Shown: positions 1-8,977, numbered from the stretch's first letter. The stretch is 64,000 bases of DNA from Photobacterium ganghwense (GCF_003025595.1 NZ_PYMI01000002.1:62001-126000), one strand, 5' to 3'. Notes: a model not told the origin generated them from the letters alone. A program made the numbers and translations.

Positions 1-1031
1 TTCCGCATATTCACAGCCTGTCACTGGCTCTGGGATTTCGGCTGGTGCACCTGGTCAACAAAGAGCAGGGTGCGCCACTGACCCAGCGTATCCGCGGGGT
101 GCGTAAAAACCTGTCCGAGCAGGTCGGTTATCTGCTGCCGGAAGTCAACATCCGCGATAACCTGAGCCTGAAACCTAACCAGTACACCTTGTCGGTCAAC
201 GGTGAAATCATTGAACAGGGGATGATCGAACCGGATCGCCTGATGGCGATTGCCGTCGGGGAAACCTATGGTGACATAGACGGTATTCTCGGCAGTGACC
301 CGGCCTATCAGCTCCCAGCGGTATGGATCCAACACGATGACAAAGCGCGCGCGCTGAACATGGGCTATCAGGTTGTGGATGATGCCACCGTGATTGCCAC
401 TCATCTGAGCAAAGTGATGAAAACGCACCTTGCCGAGCTGTTCACCCATGACGATGTCGACCTGATGAACCAGCGTCTCGCTCACCAGGCCCCAAAACTG
501 GCCGAGGCATTGAGCGCGGCACTCAACCCGGCACAACAGCTGAAAGTTTTCCGCCAGTTGTTACTGGATCAGGTTCCCCTGAAAGATATTCGAACCATCG
601 CCAACACCATGCTCGACAGCAGCGAAAACACCAAAGACCCGATTCTGCTTGCCGCTGATGTGCGATGCAGCCTGCGCCGAACCCTGGTGAACCTGATCAA
701 TGGCGACAAACGGGAACTGAGCGTGTACACCCTCTCCGATAACCTGGAACAGATGCTGATGACGTCGCTGCAACAGGCTCAGGCAGGCGGACCTGTGATG
801 CTCGACAGTTTCCCGATTGAGCCGAATATTCTGAGCCAGTTCCAGCAAAATCTGCCGCTGATTCGCCAACAGCTGAAACAGCAGGGCCTGGCACCGGTTC
901 TGCTGGTGATGCCGCAACTGCGACCATTACTGTCACGGTATGCCCGCACATTCGCCCAGGGACTGGCGGTGCTGTCATATAACGAAATTCCGGAAAACAA
1001 ACAGATAAACGTGGTAGGCAACCTTGGATAA
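1..1031 (+). CDS. lfhA: Lateral flagellar export protein LfhA (FlhA family), 5'-truncated
   Basis: The reading frame is open from the window edge (frame of base 3) to TAA at 1029-1031, so the N-terminal membrane half lies outside. What remains is the soluble C-terminal domain of FlhA, the export-gate protein of the flagellar type III secretion system. It docks chaperone-substrate complexes and switches export to late substrates. The family signature region, with a leucine-rich valine/lysine stretch followed by GAPLTQRIRGVRKNLSEQ, is seen near the edge, with IRDNLSL just after it. A polar-type FlhA is usually followed by flhF/fliA/cheY. Here a laf gene set follows, so it is assigned to the lateral system. 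The stop overlaps the next gene. Confidence 0.93.
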   Translation, partial: PHIHSLSLALGFRLVHLVNKEQGAPLTQRIRGVRKNLSEQVGYLLPEVNIRDNLSLKPNQYTLSVNGEIIEQGMIEPDRLMAIAVGETYGDIDGILGSDPAYQLPAVWIQHDDKARALNMGYQVVDDATVIATHLSKVMKTHLAELFTHDDVDLMNQRLAHQAPKLAEALSAALNPAQQLKVFRQLLLDQVPLKDIRTIANTMLDSSENTKDPILLAADVRCSLRRTLVNLINGDKRELSVYTLSDNLEQMLMTSLQQAQAGGPVMLDSFPIEPNILSQFQQNLPLIRQQLKQQGLAPVLLVMPQLRPLLSRYARTFAQGLAVLSYNEIPENKQINVVGNLG

Positions 1032-1833
1032 CCTCACACAACTCAATACACTTCGCGCGTTTGTGCTGGGGCTGATGCCAGCGGCGGTAAGTCACAAGGA
1101 TGACAGCATTGTGCTGGATGCACTGCGCTATAATGACATCCGCCATGTCTGTCAGGCCATTCGGCATACCCAAAGCGATGACGAATATTTTCAGCATCTG
1201 ACCCTGCGCTTTGGCGGAAACAGCGAGCAGAGTGTTTACCGCTTTGCACTGTCAGAGACCATGCGCATCAGCTTAGATCTCTACAGCCTGTATCTGGCAG
1301 TAAGGCTGATCCGTTGTCAGCTGGATGTTTATCGTCCGGCCACCATTCATGCCGTTGTCGTGCCCTTGCAGTCTGAGACGGTGAGCAGCCCGCAGGGACA
1401 GCAATTTCTGCGAGAAATTTACCGCCAGCACAGTGCAGCCATGGCGCACATCATTCCCTGCATCCAGCTGATTCACTCACTCCCGCCAGTGCCAGCCCTC
1501 ACGCAGCAACTGCATTGGCTGCGGGCACAATCCGACAGGCTTTGGTTCGAGTTGAACACGCCCAGTGAACATCTGGTTTATACCCGCGCATTCCACCCGG
1601 ACGCGATTAAAGTTTCCCAGCCCTTAACCAGTGAGGCCAGTCGCGACGGACTAGAGCCGATCGCCGCTTTCACCCGTGAACAGCAGATTGATTTCATCGC
1701 AGGTCGTGTTGGCACAAGACAGGATCTTCACCACTACCGGTCACTCGGCGCGTCCTACTATTTCGGGTATATCCGGGATATTCCAAGCACGGTCAGAGAG
1801 ATGCCACTGCGACTGGTAGCGTCAAACAACTAA
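1024..1833 (+). CDS. Unrecognised protein between lfhA and lafA (TTG start)
   Basis: A 269-residue frame starts at TTG 1024, inside the last codons of lfhA, which suggests translational coupling; an ATG 51 bases downstream is the alternative. I do not recognise a family. There is no signal peptide or obvious membrane segment. It reads as a soluble, mostly helical protein with even composition and a well-conserved-looking C-terminal third (AAFTREQQIDFIAGRVGTR, then YYFGYI). It ends 20 bases before a strong terminator, so it is the last gene of the lfh/lfi operon and is presumably co-expressed with the lateral export apparatus. A flagellar accessory or regulatory role is inference from position only. 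Confidence 0.7.
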   Translation: MDNLTQLNTLRAFVLGLMPAAVSHKDDSIVLDALRYNDIRHVCQAIRHTQSDDEYFQHLTLRFGGNSEQSVYRFALSETMRISLDLYSLYLAVRLIRCQLDVYRPATIHAVVVPLQSETVSSPQGQQFLREIYRQHSAAMAHIIPCIQLIHSLPPVPALTQQLHWLRAQSDRLWFELNTPSEHLVYTRAFHPDAIKVSQPLTSEASRDGLEPIAAFTREQQIDFIAGRVGTRQDLHHYRSLGASYYFGYIRDIPSTVREMPLRLVASNN

Positions 1834-1852
1834 CCTGCCACATCATTTTTTC

Positions 1853-1876
1853 AGCCCCGTCAGCGGGGCTTTTTTT
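1853..1876 (+). terminator. Rho-independent terminator after the lfhA operon
   Basis: A 7-bp GC stem (AGCCCCG / CGGGGCT, 4-base loop) is followed directly by a run of seven T. It separates the lfh operon from the flagellin gene lafA. Confidence 0.9.
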
Positions 1877-1899
1877 CGCTCTGAATGCCACTCCCCGTG

Positions 1900-1941
1900 T
1901 CTGCCTCTGCCTCTGCCTCTGCCTCTGCCTCTGCCTCTGCC
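1900..1941. repeat. Hexanucleotide microsatellite (TCTGCC)7
   Basis: Seven perfect copies of TCTGCC lie between the lfhA-operon terminator and the lafA promoter region. Perfect short repeats of this length are prone to slippage. The array is about 100 bases upstream of the putative lafA promoter, so length changes could alter spacing of upstream sites. That effect is inference. Confidence 0.95.
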
Positions 1942-2150
1942 TTCCATCAAACCTTTCTGATTATCTAAAGGAAAACATTAAATTTTTTTTGACTAACTAT
2001 CATGGATTTGCGCTCAGGTTCACCAATTCTATTCTCTCGCCGTTATTTATAGATTTATTTTTAATTCTTGATTAATCATCGCCAGAAGACGTCCGCATAC
2101 AGTGGTTGAGCAGGAAAACATCCAGATAGATTTGAACGAGGAGAACTATC

Positions 2151-3023
2151 ATGGCTCTATCAATGCACACTAACTACGCGTCACTGGTTACTCAAAACAC
2201 CCTGAACAATACGTCTAACCTGTTGAACACAGCGATGGAACGTCTGAGCACCGGTTACCGTGTAAACTCAGCCGCTGATGACGCAGCAGGCCTGCAGATT
2301 GCAAACCGTCTGGACGCACAGTCTCGCGGCATGTCTATGGCAATGCGCAACGCCCAGGACGGCATCTCGATGATGCAGACTGCCGAAGGTGCGATGGACG
2401 AAATGACTAACATCGTTTACCGCATGAATGACCTGGCAACTCAGGCATCAAACGGTTCTGTGACGGCGACTGACCGTACAGCCATGAATGCAGAATACCA
2501 GCAACTGGGTGAAGAACTGGCTAATGTTATGGCTTCTACCAGCTTTGGTGGTCGCACCCTACTGGCTGACGGCGGCGGTGCTTTTGAAGCTGCAGCAGTG
2601 AACTTCCAAATCGGCACCAACGCTGGCGATCAGCTGGCAGTGAATGTGTCTACAGAAGTTCAGAAGATCAATACCACTGTTGGTACTAAAGGTACTCTGG
2701 CTCTGGGTGATCTGACTTCAGAAGCTAACGCTCAAACGGCACTGACAACACTGACAGGCGCAAAAGGTGATGCTGGTCTGCTGGCTGATCTGGGTGCTGC
2801 ACGTTCAGCACTGGGTGCGAATATCAACCGTCTGGAGCACACCATCACTAACCTGGGCAACATGGTAGAAAACACTTCTGCTGCAAAAGGCCGTATCATG
2901 GATACTGACTTTGCAGTGGAGTCATCAAACATGACCAAAAACCAGATGCTGATGCAAGCCGGTACTACCGTTCTGTCTCAGACTAACCAGCTGCCAGGTA
3001 TGGCAATGTCACTGCTGCGTTAA
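2151..3023 (+). CDS. lafA: Lateral flagellin LafA
   Basis: A 290-residue flagellin, the filament subunit of lateral flagella. The N-terminal D0/D1 helices ([20 protein letters not shown], then [18 protein letters not shown]) and the C-terminal D0 helix ([26 protein letters not shown]) are intact. The central variable domain is only about 90 residues, so the flagellin is short. GAGGAG lies 7 bases before the ATG, and a strong terminator follows the stop, so it is monocistronic, as lafA is in Vibrio parahaemolyticus. Expression is expected to depend on the sigma factor LafS encoded downstream. It lies directly between the lfhA operon and lafB. Confidence 0.96.
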   Translation: MALSMHTNYASLVTQNTLNNTSNLLNTAMERLSTGYRVNSAADDAAGLQIANRLDAQSRGMSMAMRNAQDGISMMQTAEGAMDEMTNIVYRMNDLATQASNGSVTATDRTAMNAEYQQLGEELANVMASTSFGGRTLLADGGGAFEAAAVNFQIGTNAGDQLAVNVSTEVQKINTTVGTKGTLALGDLTSEANAQTALTTLTGAKGDAGLLADLGAARSALGANINRLEHTITNLGNMVENTSAAKGRIMDTDFAVESSNMTKNQMLMQAGTTVLSQTNQLPGMAMSLLR

Positions 3024-3050
3024 TCAAGTCGCTCAGACACTCCTTTGGCA

Positions 3051-3079
3051 AGGCCTCCTTAACGGAGGCTTTGTTTTTT
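3051..3079 (+). terminator. lafA terminator
   Basis: GCCTCC / GGAGGC stem with a TTAACG-type loop, followed by TTTGTTTTTT, starting 28 bases after the lafA stop. Confidence 0.9.
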
Positions 3080-3416
3080 GTACATCAGCTGACCCATGTA
3101 CCCGTCCGGTTTACCTTCTTCATTTTTCACTTTGACTATCGACACGCGACACCTGTAAGCAATTGACTGAAATTAAGTTTTCCCCAAAGCCAGTGCATTT
3201 TGCATTGCCCACTGTTAGTTGTTCACTGTGCACATTGCCTGATATCACACCCGCCTGCTTTGCCCCCTGTGATGCCAGTTCCGTTCGGTCGCTTAACGGT
3301 TAATTCCCGCAGCGCTCTGGTCGCCTCATTGCCTGGTGACACCAGCAAAATCAACGCTTTCCCATTGTATTTGAGAATCAACCCCCGCTCTCTGGAGACG
3401 AAGCAAAGACAGGAAA

Positions 3417-3470
3417 GCGGAATCAGCGGAACCCACAGGCGGAAGCGAATAGCGGAAGCTTCACTTCCGC
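3417..3470. repeat. GCGGA(AG) element cluster with hairpin, upstream of lafB
   Basis: Four direct GCGGA copies (near 3418, 3426, 3440 and 3452) are followed by an inverted copy. The last pair forms a perfect 7-bp inverted repeat, GCGGAAG (3452-3458) / CTTCCGC (3464-3470), with a 5-base spacer. The cluster sits about 55 bases upstream of the putative lafB -35 and resembles a similar cluster at 22443-22477. A regulator-binding role is inference. Confidence 0.6.
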
Positions 3471-3522
3471 GCCGAGTGTTTATTGTGCGTAAACAGCTGA
3501 TTTTTATTACTTAAATGCAGTT

Positions 3523-3549
3523 TAAAGCTGGCACGGTTATTGCCAAACA
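3523..3549 (+). promoter_or_regulatory. Putative sigma-28 promoter for lafB
   Basis: TAAAGCTG (3523-3530), an 11-base spacer and GCCAAACA (3542-3549) match the enterobacterial/Vibrio sigma-28 layout TAAAGTTT-N11-GCCGATAA in 6/8 and 5/8 positions with exact spacing. It would start the lafBCDEF-S-T-U late operon, consistent with LafS control. Confidence 0.6.
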
Positions 3550-3575
3550 ACACTATCTCAATTAGGAGTGCTGAC

Positions 3576-4916
3576 ATGAGCTCAATGGATCCAATTTCAA
3601 TGGCAACCCAGTTCGCCACCCTAGATGTCAAACCTTTCCAGACGCGTTACCAGCTCCAGGCTGATAAATACCAGAGCCAGCTGAAAGCGCTGGGTGAGGT
3701 AGAAACCGCGCTGCGGGAGTTCCGCACCGCGGTCAACAAGATGAATACGGCCACGTCGGGCATTATCACGAACGCAGCCACATTGAGCGAAGAAGGCTTT
3801 TTTACCGCCAGCACCAATGCCAACGCCCTGACCGGTAACTACCAGATTTTCGTAGAGCAGGTCGCCACCGCGCATCAGATGTCGACCGGTATGCCAGCGG
3901 GGATCACGTCAACGACCGAGATTCCGACAACAGGTACGCTGGACTTCACCATTGACGGCGAAACATTCTCGGTTGATCTCTCCACCGTCGACAACGACGG
4001 CGACGGGAAAGCCACCATGGCGGAACTTGCTACCGCAATCAACACCAACAGCAATAACAAAGGGGTGAATGCCACGCTGGTTCGCGCAGATGGCGAAACC
4101 CATTTCATGCTGTCGAGTACCGAAACCGGCGTCGCCAATACGATTCAGGTGTCCGCCTCGGGCACCGGCCAGGCTTGGTTCGACGACGCCTTTACCAATA
4201 CCACGGATATCAGTACCCCACAGGATGCTGTGATCTGGCTGGGGCCACAAGGCAGCGGACTGAAACTGACCAACGGCAGCAATACCTTCAGCGGTGTCAT
4301 TGATGGTGTCGATATCACCGTTAACAAGGCCCAGAGCGCCGGTGACACACCGATTAGCATGGGTATTGCCGCCGACAGCGAAGCGACTAAAGAGCAGCTC
4401 AACACCTTCATTGACGCCTACAACAACCTGGTCTCAACCATCGATCGCCTGACCTCAACCGGCTCAGAAGACAGCAAACGGGGCGCACTGGCCGGAGACC
4501 CGACTACCCGTTCAATTGAAAGCCAGCTCAATAACGTTCTGCGCAGTCAGTTTGAAGGCAAAAGCCTGATGGAAGTGGGCCTGAGTATCAATCGGGAAGG
4601 CAAGCTGGAACTGGATGAAAAACGCTTTACGGCAGCGCAACAGAACAACGGTGCCGCACTGGAAGCCATGTTCAACGGCGACGGTAACCTGTTCGACTCG
4701 CTGGACAGTGCTATGGAGCCGTACCTGAAATTTTCCAGTGGCCTGTTTTCATCTCGAAAAGACGCGATTAAGCAGAACCTGTCACGAATTGACACCAAAC
4801 AGGAAGCGTTGCAGCGCAAATATGACATGGCGTACGACCGTTACCTGGCCCAGTTCACCCAGATGAATCAAATCATGACTCAAATGAATCAGACCAGCGG
4901 TCTGTTCGCAATGTAA
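3576..4916 (+). CDS. lafB: Lateral flagellar cap protein LafB (FliD family)
   Basis: A 446-residue filament cap / hook-associated protein 2, which sits at the filament tip and folds incoming flagellin. The start is ATG 3576, preceded by AGGAG at 3564-3568; an in-frame ATG at 3540 has no such site. The N-terminal FliD_N region (about residues 8-110) and C-terminal FliD_C region (about 215-430, with YNNLVSTIDRLTS and SRIDTKQEALQRKYDMAYDRYLAQFTQMN) are visible. Coiled-coil character at both ends is typical. It is the first gene of a tightly spaced late operon running to lafU and is followed after 12 bases by its neighbour chaperone gene lafC. Confidence 0.95.
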   Translation: MSSMDPISMATQFATLDVKPFQTRYQLQADKYQSQLKALGEVETALREFRTAVNKMNTATSGIITNAATLSEEGFFTASTNANALTGNYQIFVEQVATAHQMSTGMPAGITSTTEIPTTGTLDFTIDGETFSVDLSTVDNDGDGKATMAELATAINTNSNNKGVNATLVRADGETHFMLSSTETGVANTIQVSASGTGQAWFDDAFTNTTDISTPQDAVIWLGPQGSGLKLTNGSNTFSGVIDGVDITVNKAQSAGDTPISMGIAADSEATKEQLNTFIDAYNNLVSTIDRLTSTGSEDSKRGALAGDPTTRSIESQLNNVLRSQFEGKSLMEVGLSINREGKLELDEKRFTAAQQNNGAALEAMFNGDGNLFDSLDSAMEPYLKFSSGLFSSRKDAIKQNLSRIDTKQEALQRKYDMAYDRYLAQFTQMNQIMTQMNQTSGLFAM

Positions 4917-4928
4917 AGGACCCTTTTT

Positions 4929-5318
4929 ATGTTAATGCAAGATTCCGGTTTTAACTCTTACCAGCAAGTTGATCTGGATGCCCAGGCTGCCTCTGCTTCC
5001 CCGCATCAGTTGGTACTGATGCTGATTAACGGTTTTATGGATGAACTGGTACGAATCAAAGGCCACATCATCGCGAAGCGGTTTGCCGAAAAAGGCACGG
5101 GGATCAATAAGTGTATGAACATTCTGACGGGTCTGGACAGTGCGCTGGATATGGAACAAGGCGGAGAAATTGCAGTCAACCTTCACGATCTGTACGAGTT
5201 TGCCCAGTTTGAACTGTTCCGCGCCAGCCTCAACAACGATCTGAACCGCCTCGACAACGTCGAAAAGGTCATGACCAATATCCGTGAAGGCTGGGAAGGG
5301 TTCGGTACGCATGTTTAA
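4929..5318 (+). CDS. lafC: Lateral flagellin chaperone LafC (FliS family)
   Basis: A 129-residue FliS-type export chaperone. It binds the C-terminal helix of flagellin and prevents cytoplasmic polymerisation. The FliS fold is recognisable from YQQVDLDAQAASASPHQLVLMLINGFMDEL near the N-terminus and the late NLHDLYEFAQFELFRASLNND helix. AAGGA lies 9 bases before ATG 4929; a second ATG two codons later is possible. It overlaps lafD by 8 bases, indicating coupled translation. Confidence 0.93.
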   Translation: MLMQDSGFNSYQQVDLDAQAASASPHQLVLMLINGFMDELVRIKGHIIAKRFAEKGTGINKCMNILTGLDSALDMEQGGEIAVNLHDLYEFAQFELFRASLNNDLNRLDNVEKVMTNIREGWEGFGTHV

Positions 5319-5625
5319 TGTCACTGCCGCCATGCTGAAACAGTGTCGCCAGCAGCTATTCCTGGCCGCACAGCGACAGGATTGGCAAGTGCTGAGCCAG
5401 ACCGATCTGAAGCTTCGCCGTCTGTTGACAGCATGCCGTCAACAGTATCGGCAATCCGGCCTGAATCCCGAGATTCAGGCTGAACTGGCACGTCTGCAAC
5501 TGGAACACCAACGCGCGATGCAGGCCCTTTCGGAAGCCCGAGAGGAAGTCCAGATCCAGATCGCTGCCACCGGCGATCAGAAAGAGCGCTTTGAAGCCTA
5601 TCAACTGGCTCTGAACATGGAGTAA
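5311..5625 (+). CDS. lafD: Lateral flagellar protein LafD (FliT-like)
   Basis: A 104-residue, highly charged, helical protein in the position where laf operons carry lafD, a putative FliT-type chaperone for the cap protein. The start chosen is ATG 5311, with GGAAGGG about 10 bases upstream; a GTG at 5284 in the same frame would create a larger overlap with lafC. Sequence similarity within this family is low, so the call depends on size, helicity and neighbours (lafC before, lafE 3 bases after). No enzymatic motif is seen. Confidence 0.8.
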   Translation: MFNVTAAMLKQCRQQLFLAAQRQDWQVLSQTDLKLRRLLTACRQQYRQSGLNPEIQAELARLQLEHQRAMQALSEAREEVQIQIAATGDQKERFEAYQLALNME

Positions 5626-5628
5626 AGG

Positions 5629-6837
5629 ATGCAGACTTCCATTCTTCCTAACAATGGCTCCAACGCAATATCCGGCTCGGTATCCGAAGGCCTGGGTCTA
5701 AAAAATGCGTTCAGCCCGAAAAAAAGCCCGGTGCCTGAAGCCGGACATGACAGTTTTTCGTCAGCACGCGAGATAGCTCAGCGTCGCAAGCAATCGGACA
5801 ACGCCACCCGCAATGATAAAGCACACGCATCGGCTGAACGAAACTCCCGTACTGCCGAGGATGATTCATCTGCCGCCGATACGCCTGCTGCCGGTATGTC
5901 TGCCTCTCATTCGATGCCAGCGAATCCGAAGGCATCGCCACATACCGGGAATTATGCAGGACAAGCAACATCAGCTATGTCAGGAGAGATAGCAGCCGTT
6001 CCCGGCGTCATGTCCGCCACGACGGTTGGCACAGCCATGCCGACAGGCCTCACTGCTGGCTTCTTGATGACAGGTTCCTTATCTGCTGACGCCGTCAGCG
6101 CCAGCAATGGGCTGACCAGTACAGGCCCTAATGGCTGGACATCCGGCACATCGCCGGGTTCAACATTTTCGGGTACACCTCTGACAGATGGGATGCTGGC
6201 AAGCCAGCGCAGTGTAAGCAACGGGCTGAGCGATACCCTGCTGCCGGGAGCGGACAGAACCGCCACATTCACCGACACCCTCGGCACGGCCAATAACTCA
6301 TTACATGGCTCATTACATAACTCATTGCACGGCTCGCTGGGCAGTGCAGGCACAACTGGTGCCGGTCCGACAATGCCCGCTCAGGCAGCCGGTCCCGTGA
6401 CTTGGGCAGCCATGCACCTTGACGGCAGCCAACCTGCCAAATGGGGCGAACAGATGCTGCAAGTACTGCACGACAAAGTTTCTCTTCAGGCTACTCAGCA
6501 CCTTCAGGAAGCCCGTATCCGTCTCGATCCGCCGGATTTGGGCAAACTGGATTTGCTGGTGCGCGTGGAAGGTGATCGACTCAACATTCAGCTGAATGCT
6601 AACAATGCAGCCGTTCGGGATGCTCTGGTACAGGTCTCTGAACGACTGCGTGCCGAGCTTCAGCAGCAACAGTTTGTGCACGTCGATGTGAATGTCGGCC
6701 AGGGTGATCAGAGCTCGTCACACTCTTCCTCACAACCGGAAGATGAAAGTTTCCAGCCATGGGTTCGGCAGGCGAACGACACCGCTGAACACAGTGAGCA
6801 GACTTCTTCAGATCACTGGCTGTCCCTGACCGCCTAA
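5629..6837 (+). CDS. lafE: Lateral flagellar hook-length control protein LafE (FliK family)
   Basis: A 402-residue FliK homologue. The long N-terminal part (about residues 1-270) is low-complexity and rich in Ser, Thr, Gly, Ala and Met, as expected for the secreted molecular ruler. The C-terminal Flg_hook domain (about 275-360) shows EARIRLDPPDLGKLDLLV and NNAAVRDALVQVSERLRAEL, which switch export specificity when the hook reaches length. A small internal repeat (LHGSLHN/LHGSLG) lies near residues 224-237. The ATG follows the lafD stop by 3 bases. Confidence 0.92.
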   Translation: MQTSILPNNGSNAISGSVSEGLGLKNAFSPKKSPVPEAGHDSFSSAREIAQRRKQSDNATRNDKAHASAERNSRTAEDDSSAADTPAAGMSASHSMPANPKASPHTGNYAGQATSAMSGEIAAVPGVMSATTVGTAMPTGLTAGFLMTGSLSADAVSASNGLTSTGPNGWTSGTSPGSTFSGTPLTDGMLASQRSVSNGLSDTLLPGADRTATFTDTLGTANNSLHGSLHNSLHGSLGSAGTTGAGPTMPAQAAGPVTWAAMHLDGSQPAKWGEQMLQVLHDKVSLQATQHLQEARIRLDPPDLGKLDLLVRVEGDRLNIQLNANNAAVRDALVQVSERLRAELQQQQFVHVDVNVGQGDQSSSHSSSQPEDESFQPWVRQANDTAEHSEQTSSDHWLSLTA

Positions 6838-6889
6838 GCGTGTCGCTTTTATCGGCCAACCAAAGACCGCCAAGTAAGGACTTGCATTC

Positions 6890-7375
6890 ATGACCAAAAA
6901 ACAAATCACTACATTGCTTTTCGCCTCGCTGCTGATAAGCGTCATTGCTTCGGCGCTCACCTTTTCCGGGACGGTCTGGTACATGAAAAACCACCGCCAG
7001 TTCAACCTGGACGAGATGTTGACTACCTTCAGTTTTCAGACTGAGGAAGCCCCATCCGATCAACCGGTGTTTCATTCTCTGGACAAACTGGTACTGAGTG
7101 TCAAAGGCAGCCGCCAGACGCACTTCGTGATGCTGGAACTGGCCATTGCAACCTACCAGCCAGAGCGCATTAAAAACATCGACAACTACATGCCGGTGGT
7201 ACGCAATGCCCTGCTGAAGCTGTTTAGCAACAAAACGTATGAAGAGCTGCAAAACCAGCCAACCATTGATGCCCTGCAGGAAGAAGTCAAACAAACCCTG
7301 CTGACGGCATTCGCCGACACCCACATCGCGCGAGATATCGACGATGTCCTGCTCACCAAGTACGTGATCCAGTGA
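6890..7375 (+). CDS. lafF: Lateral flagellar basal-body protein LafF (FliL family)
   Basis: A 161-residue inner-membrane protein with one transmembrane segment at about residues 7-28 and a periplasmic FliL domain (KLVLSVKGSRQTHFVMLELAIATY; VRNALLKLFSNKTYEEL). FliL proteins ring the stator units and support torque or stator stability, which matters for swarming. A TAAGGA site precedes the ATG. The gene follows lafE after about 50 bases and leads into lafS, the usual laf order. Confidence 0.93.
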   Translation: MTKKQITTLLFASLLISVIASALTFSGTVWYMKNHRQFNLDEMLTTFSFQTEEAPSDQPVFHSLDKLVLSVKGSRQTHFVMLELAIATYQPERIKNIDNYMPVVRNALLKLFSNKTYEELQNQPTIDALQEEVKQTLLTAFADTHIARDIDDVLLTKYVIQ

Positions 7376-7382
7376 GGCTACC

Positions 7383-8111
7383 ATGCTTGATATGAACCCT
7401 GCCGATCATTATTGCGCCGAGCAGCCTGTCAGCGCTCAGCGTCCGGCGTTCAACGAAGACCGCCTGATACGCAAACACCTGATTCTGGTTAAACGCGTGG
7501 TGAATCAGCTGCGTAGCCATACCAGTACCCATTGCAGCCTGGAAGATATGCAGCAATTGGGCATGCTCGGTCTGCTCGAAGCGGCCCGCCGCTATGAAAA
7601 TGTGGATGACCCGAATTTTCCGGCCTTCGCCGTGTGCCGGATTCGCGGTGCCATTCTGGATGAATTACGTCGTCTGGACTGGCGCTCTCGTCAAACCCGT
7701 CAGCAGGCCCACGAGCTCAATGACATCACCCGTGATCTCACCAAGCAGCTTGGCCGCCAGCCGAGCGAAGCCGAGATCATTGAGGCACTGGGTACAGATA
7801 AAGAAGATTACCAGCAGCGGCTTCACGCCAGTCTGGCGAGCGAAATGCAAAGCCTGGATCAACTGATTGAAAACGGGGCGGATATGGCCCACGACAACCA
7901 TCAGGATGCCATTCAGCACGAGCAGATAAAGCGAACCCTTGAAGTTGCACTGACCAAACTGAAGCAACGGGAGCAACTGCTGCTCACGCTGTTCTATCAG
8001 CATGATATGAACCTGCATGAAATTGCCCTGGTACTGAATCTGACCCCACCCCGCATCTGTCAGCTGCACAAACAGGCGCTGAAACAGTTAAACCAATACC
8101 TGTCGTCTTAG
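7383..8111 (+). CDS. lafS: Lateral flagellar sigma-28 factor LafS (FliA family)
   Basis: A 242-residue alternative sigma factor directing RNA polymerase to late lateral-flagellar promoters. Region 2 (about residues 30-100) includes LEDMQQLGMLGLLEAARRYE and AVCRIRGAILDELRRLDW. Region 3 follows, and region 4 (about 185-240) has the helix-turn-helix ALVLNLTPPRICQLHKQAL. GAGG precedes ATG 7383. It is the partner of the anti-sigma factor LfgM encoded at 23.5 kb; its own operon has a sigma-28-like promoter in front of lafB, implying autoregulation. Confidence 0.95.
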   Translation: MLDMNPADHYCAEQPVSAQRPAFNEDRLIRKHLILVKRVVNQLRSHTSTHCSLEDMQQLGMLGLLEAARRYENVDDPNFPAFAVCRIRGAILDELRRLDWRSRQTRQQAHELNDITRDLTKQLGRQPSEAEIIEALGTDKEDYQQRLHASLASEMQSLDQLIENGADMAHDNHQDAIQHEQIKRTLEVALTKLKQREQLLLTLFYQHDMNLHEIALVLNLTPPRICQLHKQALKQLNQYLSS

Positions 8112-8119
8112 GAGATCCC

Positions 8120-8977
8120 ATGCAAAAGTTTACAGGTGCCCTGATTATCATTCTCTGCGTCTTTGGCGGTTACCTCTGGGCCGGGGGCAAGCTGGCCGCT
8201 ATCTGGCAACCGGCGGAACTGCTGATCATTGCTGGTGCGGCCATCGGCTCCCTGATCATTGGCAACCCACCTCATGTGCTCAAAGACATGCGCAGCCAAT
8301 TGCGTGAGGTGTTATCCCCCCGCAAGGATGAATCAGAGTTTTACATGCAGCTCATGGCTCTGCTGCAAGTGTTGCTGGAAAACATTCGCACCAGCGGTTT
8401 CAAGTCGCTGGATCGCCACATCGAAGACCCGGCCAATAGTGAGCTATTTCACCGCTACCCGCTGGTCGCAGAGCATCCGCAACTGGTGTCGTTTATTACC
8501 GACAATTTGCGTTTAATGGCAATGGGGCAGATGTCGCCTTTTGAGTTAGAGGGACTGCTGGAGCAGGAAATTGCGGCTATCGAGCAGGATTTGCTGTTGC
8601 CTTCCCGCTCACTGCAACGTACCGCGGAAGCCCTGCCGGGATTCGGTATCCTGGCAGCCGTTATGGGCATCATCATCACCATGCAGGCGATTGATGGTTC
8701 CATCGCGATGATTGGCTACCACGTTGCAGCCGCTCTGGTGGGCACATTCTTAGGTATTTTCGGTTGTTACTGCATTTTTGACCCAGCCAGTAATGCCATG
8801 GCGCAGCGCGTAAAACGTGATATGACCGCTTTTGAATGTACCCGCGCAACTTTGGTGGCATACGTAGCAAAAAAACCAACCTTACTCGCTATCGATGCCG
8901 GACGAAAACATATCCAGCTGGACATCAAACCTTCCTTCAACGACATGGAGAAATGGCTGGCTGATCAGGAGGGGTAA
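8120..8977 (+). CDS. lafT: Lateral flagellar motor stator LafT (MotA family)
   Basis: A 285-residue MotA homologue with four predicted membrane segments: about residues 3-22, 31-50, 172-192 and 203-223. The conserved proline in [14 protein letters not shown] marks the third segment, and the charged cytoplasmic loop between segments 2 and 3 carries residues that touch FliG. With LafU it forms the ion-driven torque generator. Lateral motors of Vibrio are proton-driven; the coupling ion cannot be proved here. AGGAG precedes the ATG, and the stop overlaps lafU by one base. Confidence 0.94.
   Translation: MQKFTGALIIILCVFGGYLWAGGKLAAIWQPAELLIIAGAAIGSLIIGNPPHVLKDMRSQLREVLSPRKDESEFYMQLMALLQVLLENIRTSGFKSLDRHIEDPANSELFHRYPLVAEHPQLVSFITDNLRLMAMGQMSPFELEGLLEQEIAAIEQDLLLPSRSLQRTAEALPGFGILAAVMGIIITMQAIDGSIAMIGYHVAAALVGTFLGIFGCYCIFDPASNAMAQRVKRDMTAFECTRATLVAYVAKKPTLLAIDAGRKHIQLDIKPSFNDMEKWLADQEG

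Larger units (their letters stand above)
1834..2150 (+). other. lafA upstream region
   Basis: No gene is seen. The stretch holds the lfhA-operon terminator, a (TCTGCC)7 microsatellite and an AT-rich leader. GCCGTTAT at 2039-2046 resembles the sigma-28 -10 consensus GCCGATAA, but the matching -35 (TCAC near 2020) is poor. A strong ribosome binding site, GAGGAG at 2138-2143, precedes the lafA ATG. Confidence 0.5.
3024..3575 (+). other. Intergenic region lafA-lafB
   Basis: About 550 bases with no convincing gene. A 104-codon open frame (3200-3514) has cysteine/histidine/proline-rich composition and no ribosome binding site, so it is not called. The region carries the lafA terminator, a cluster of GCGGA/GCGGAAG elements (3417-3470) and a good sigma-28-like promoter (3523-3549) just ahead of lafB. 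Confidence 0.6.

Noticed and set aside
3200..3514. 104-codon open frame between lafA and lafB
   Set aside because: Composition is not protein-like, there is no ribosome binding site, and it overlaps the repeat and promoter elements of lafB.
6599..7384. 261-codon - strand frame opposite lafE/lafF
   Set aside because: It is a shadow of two well-supported flagellar genes and has no family features.
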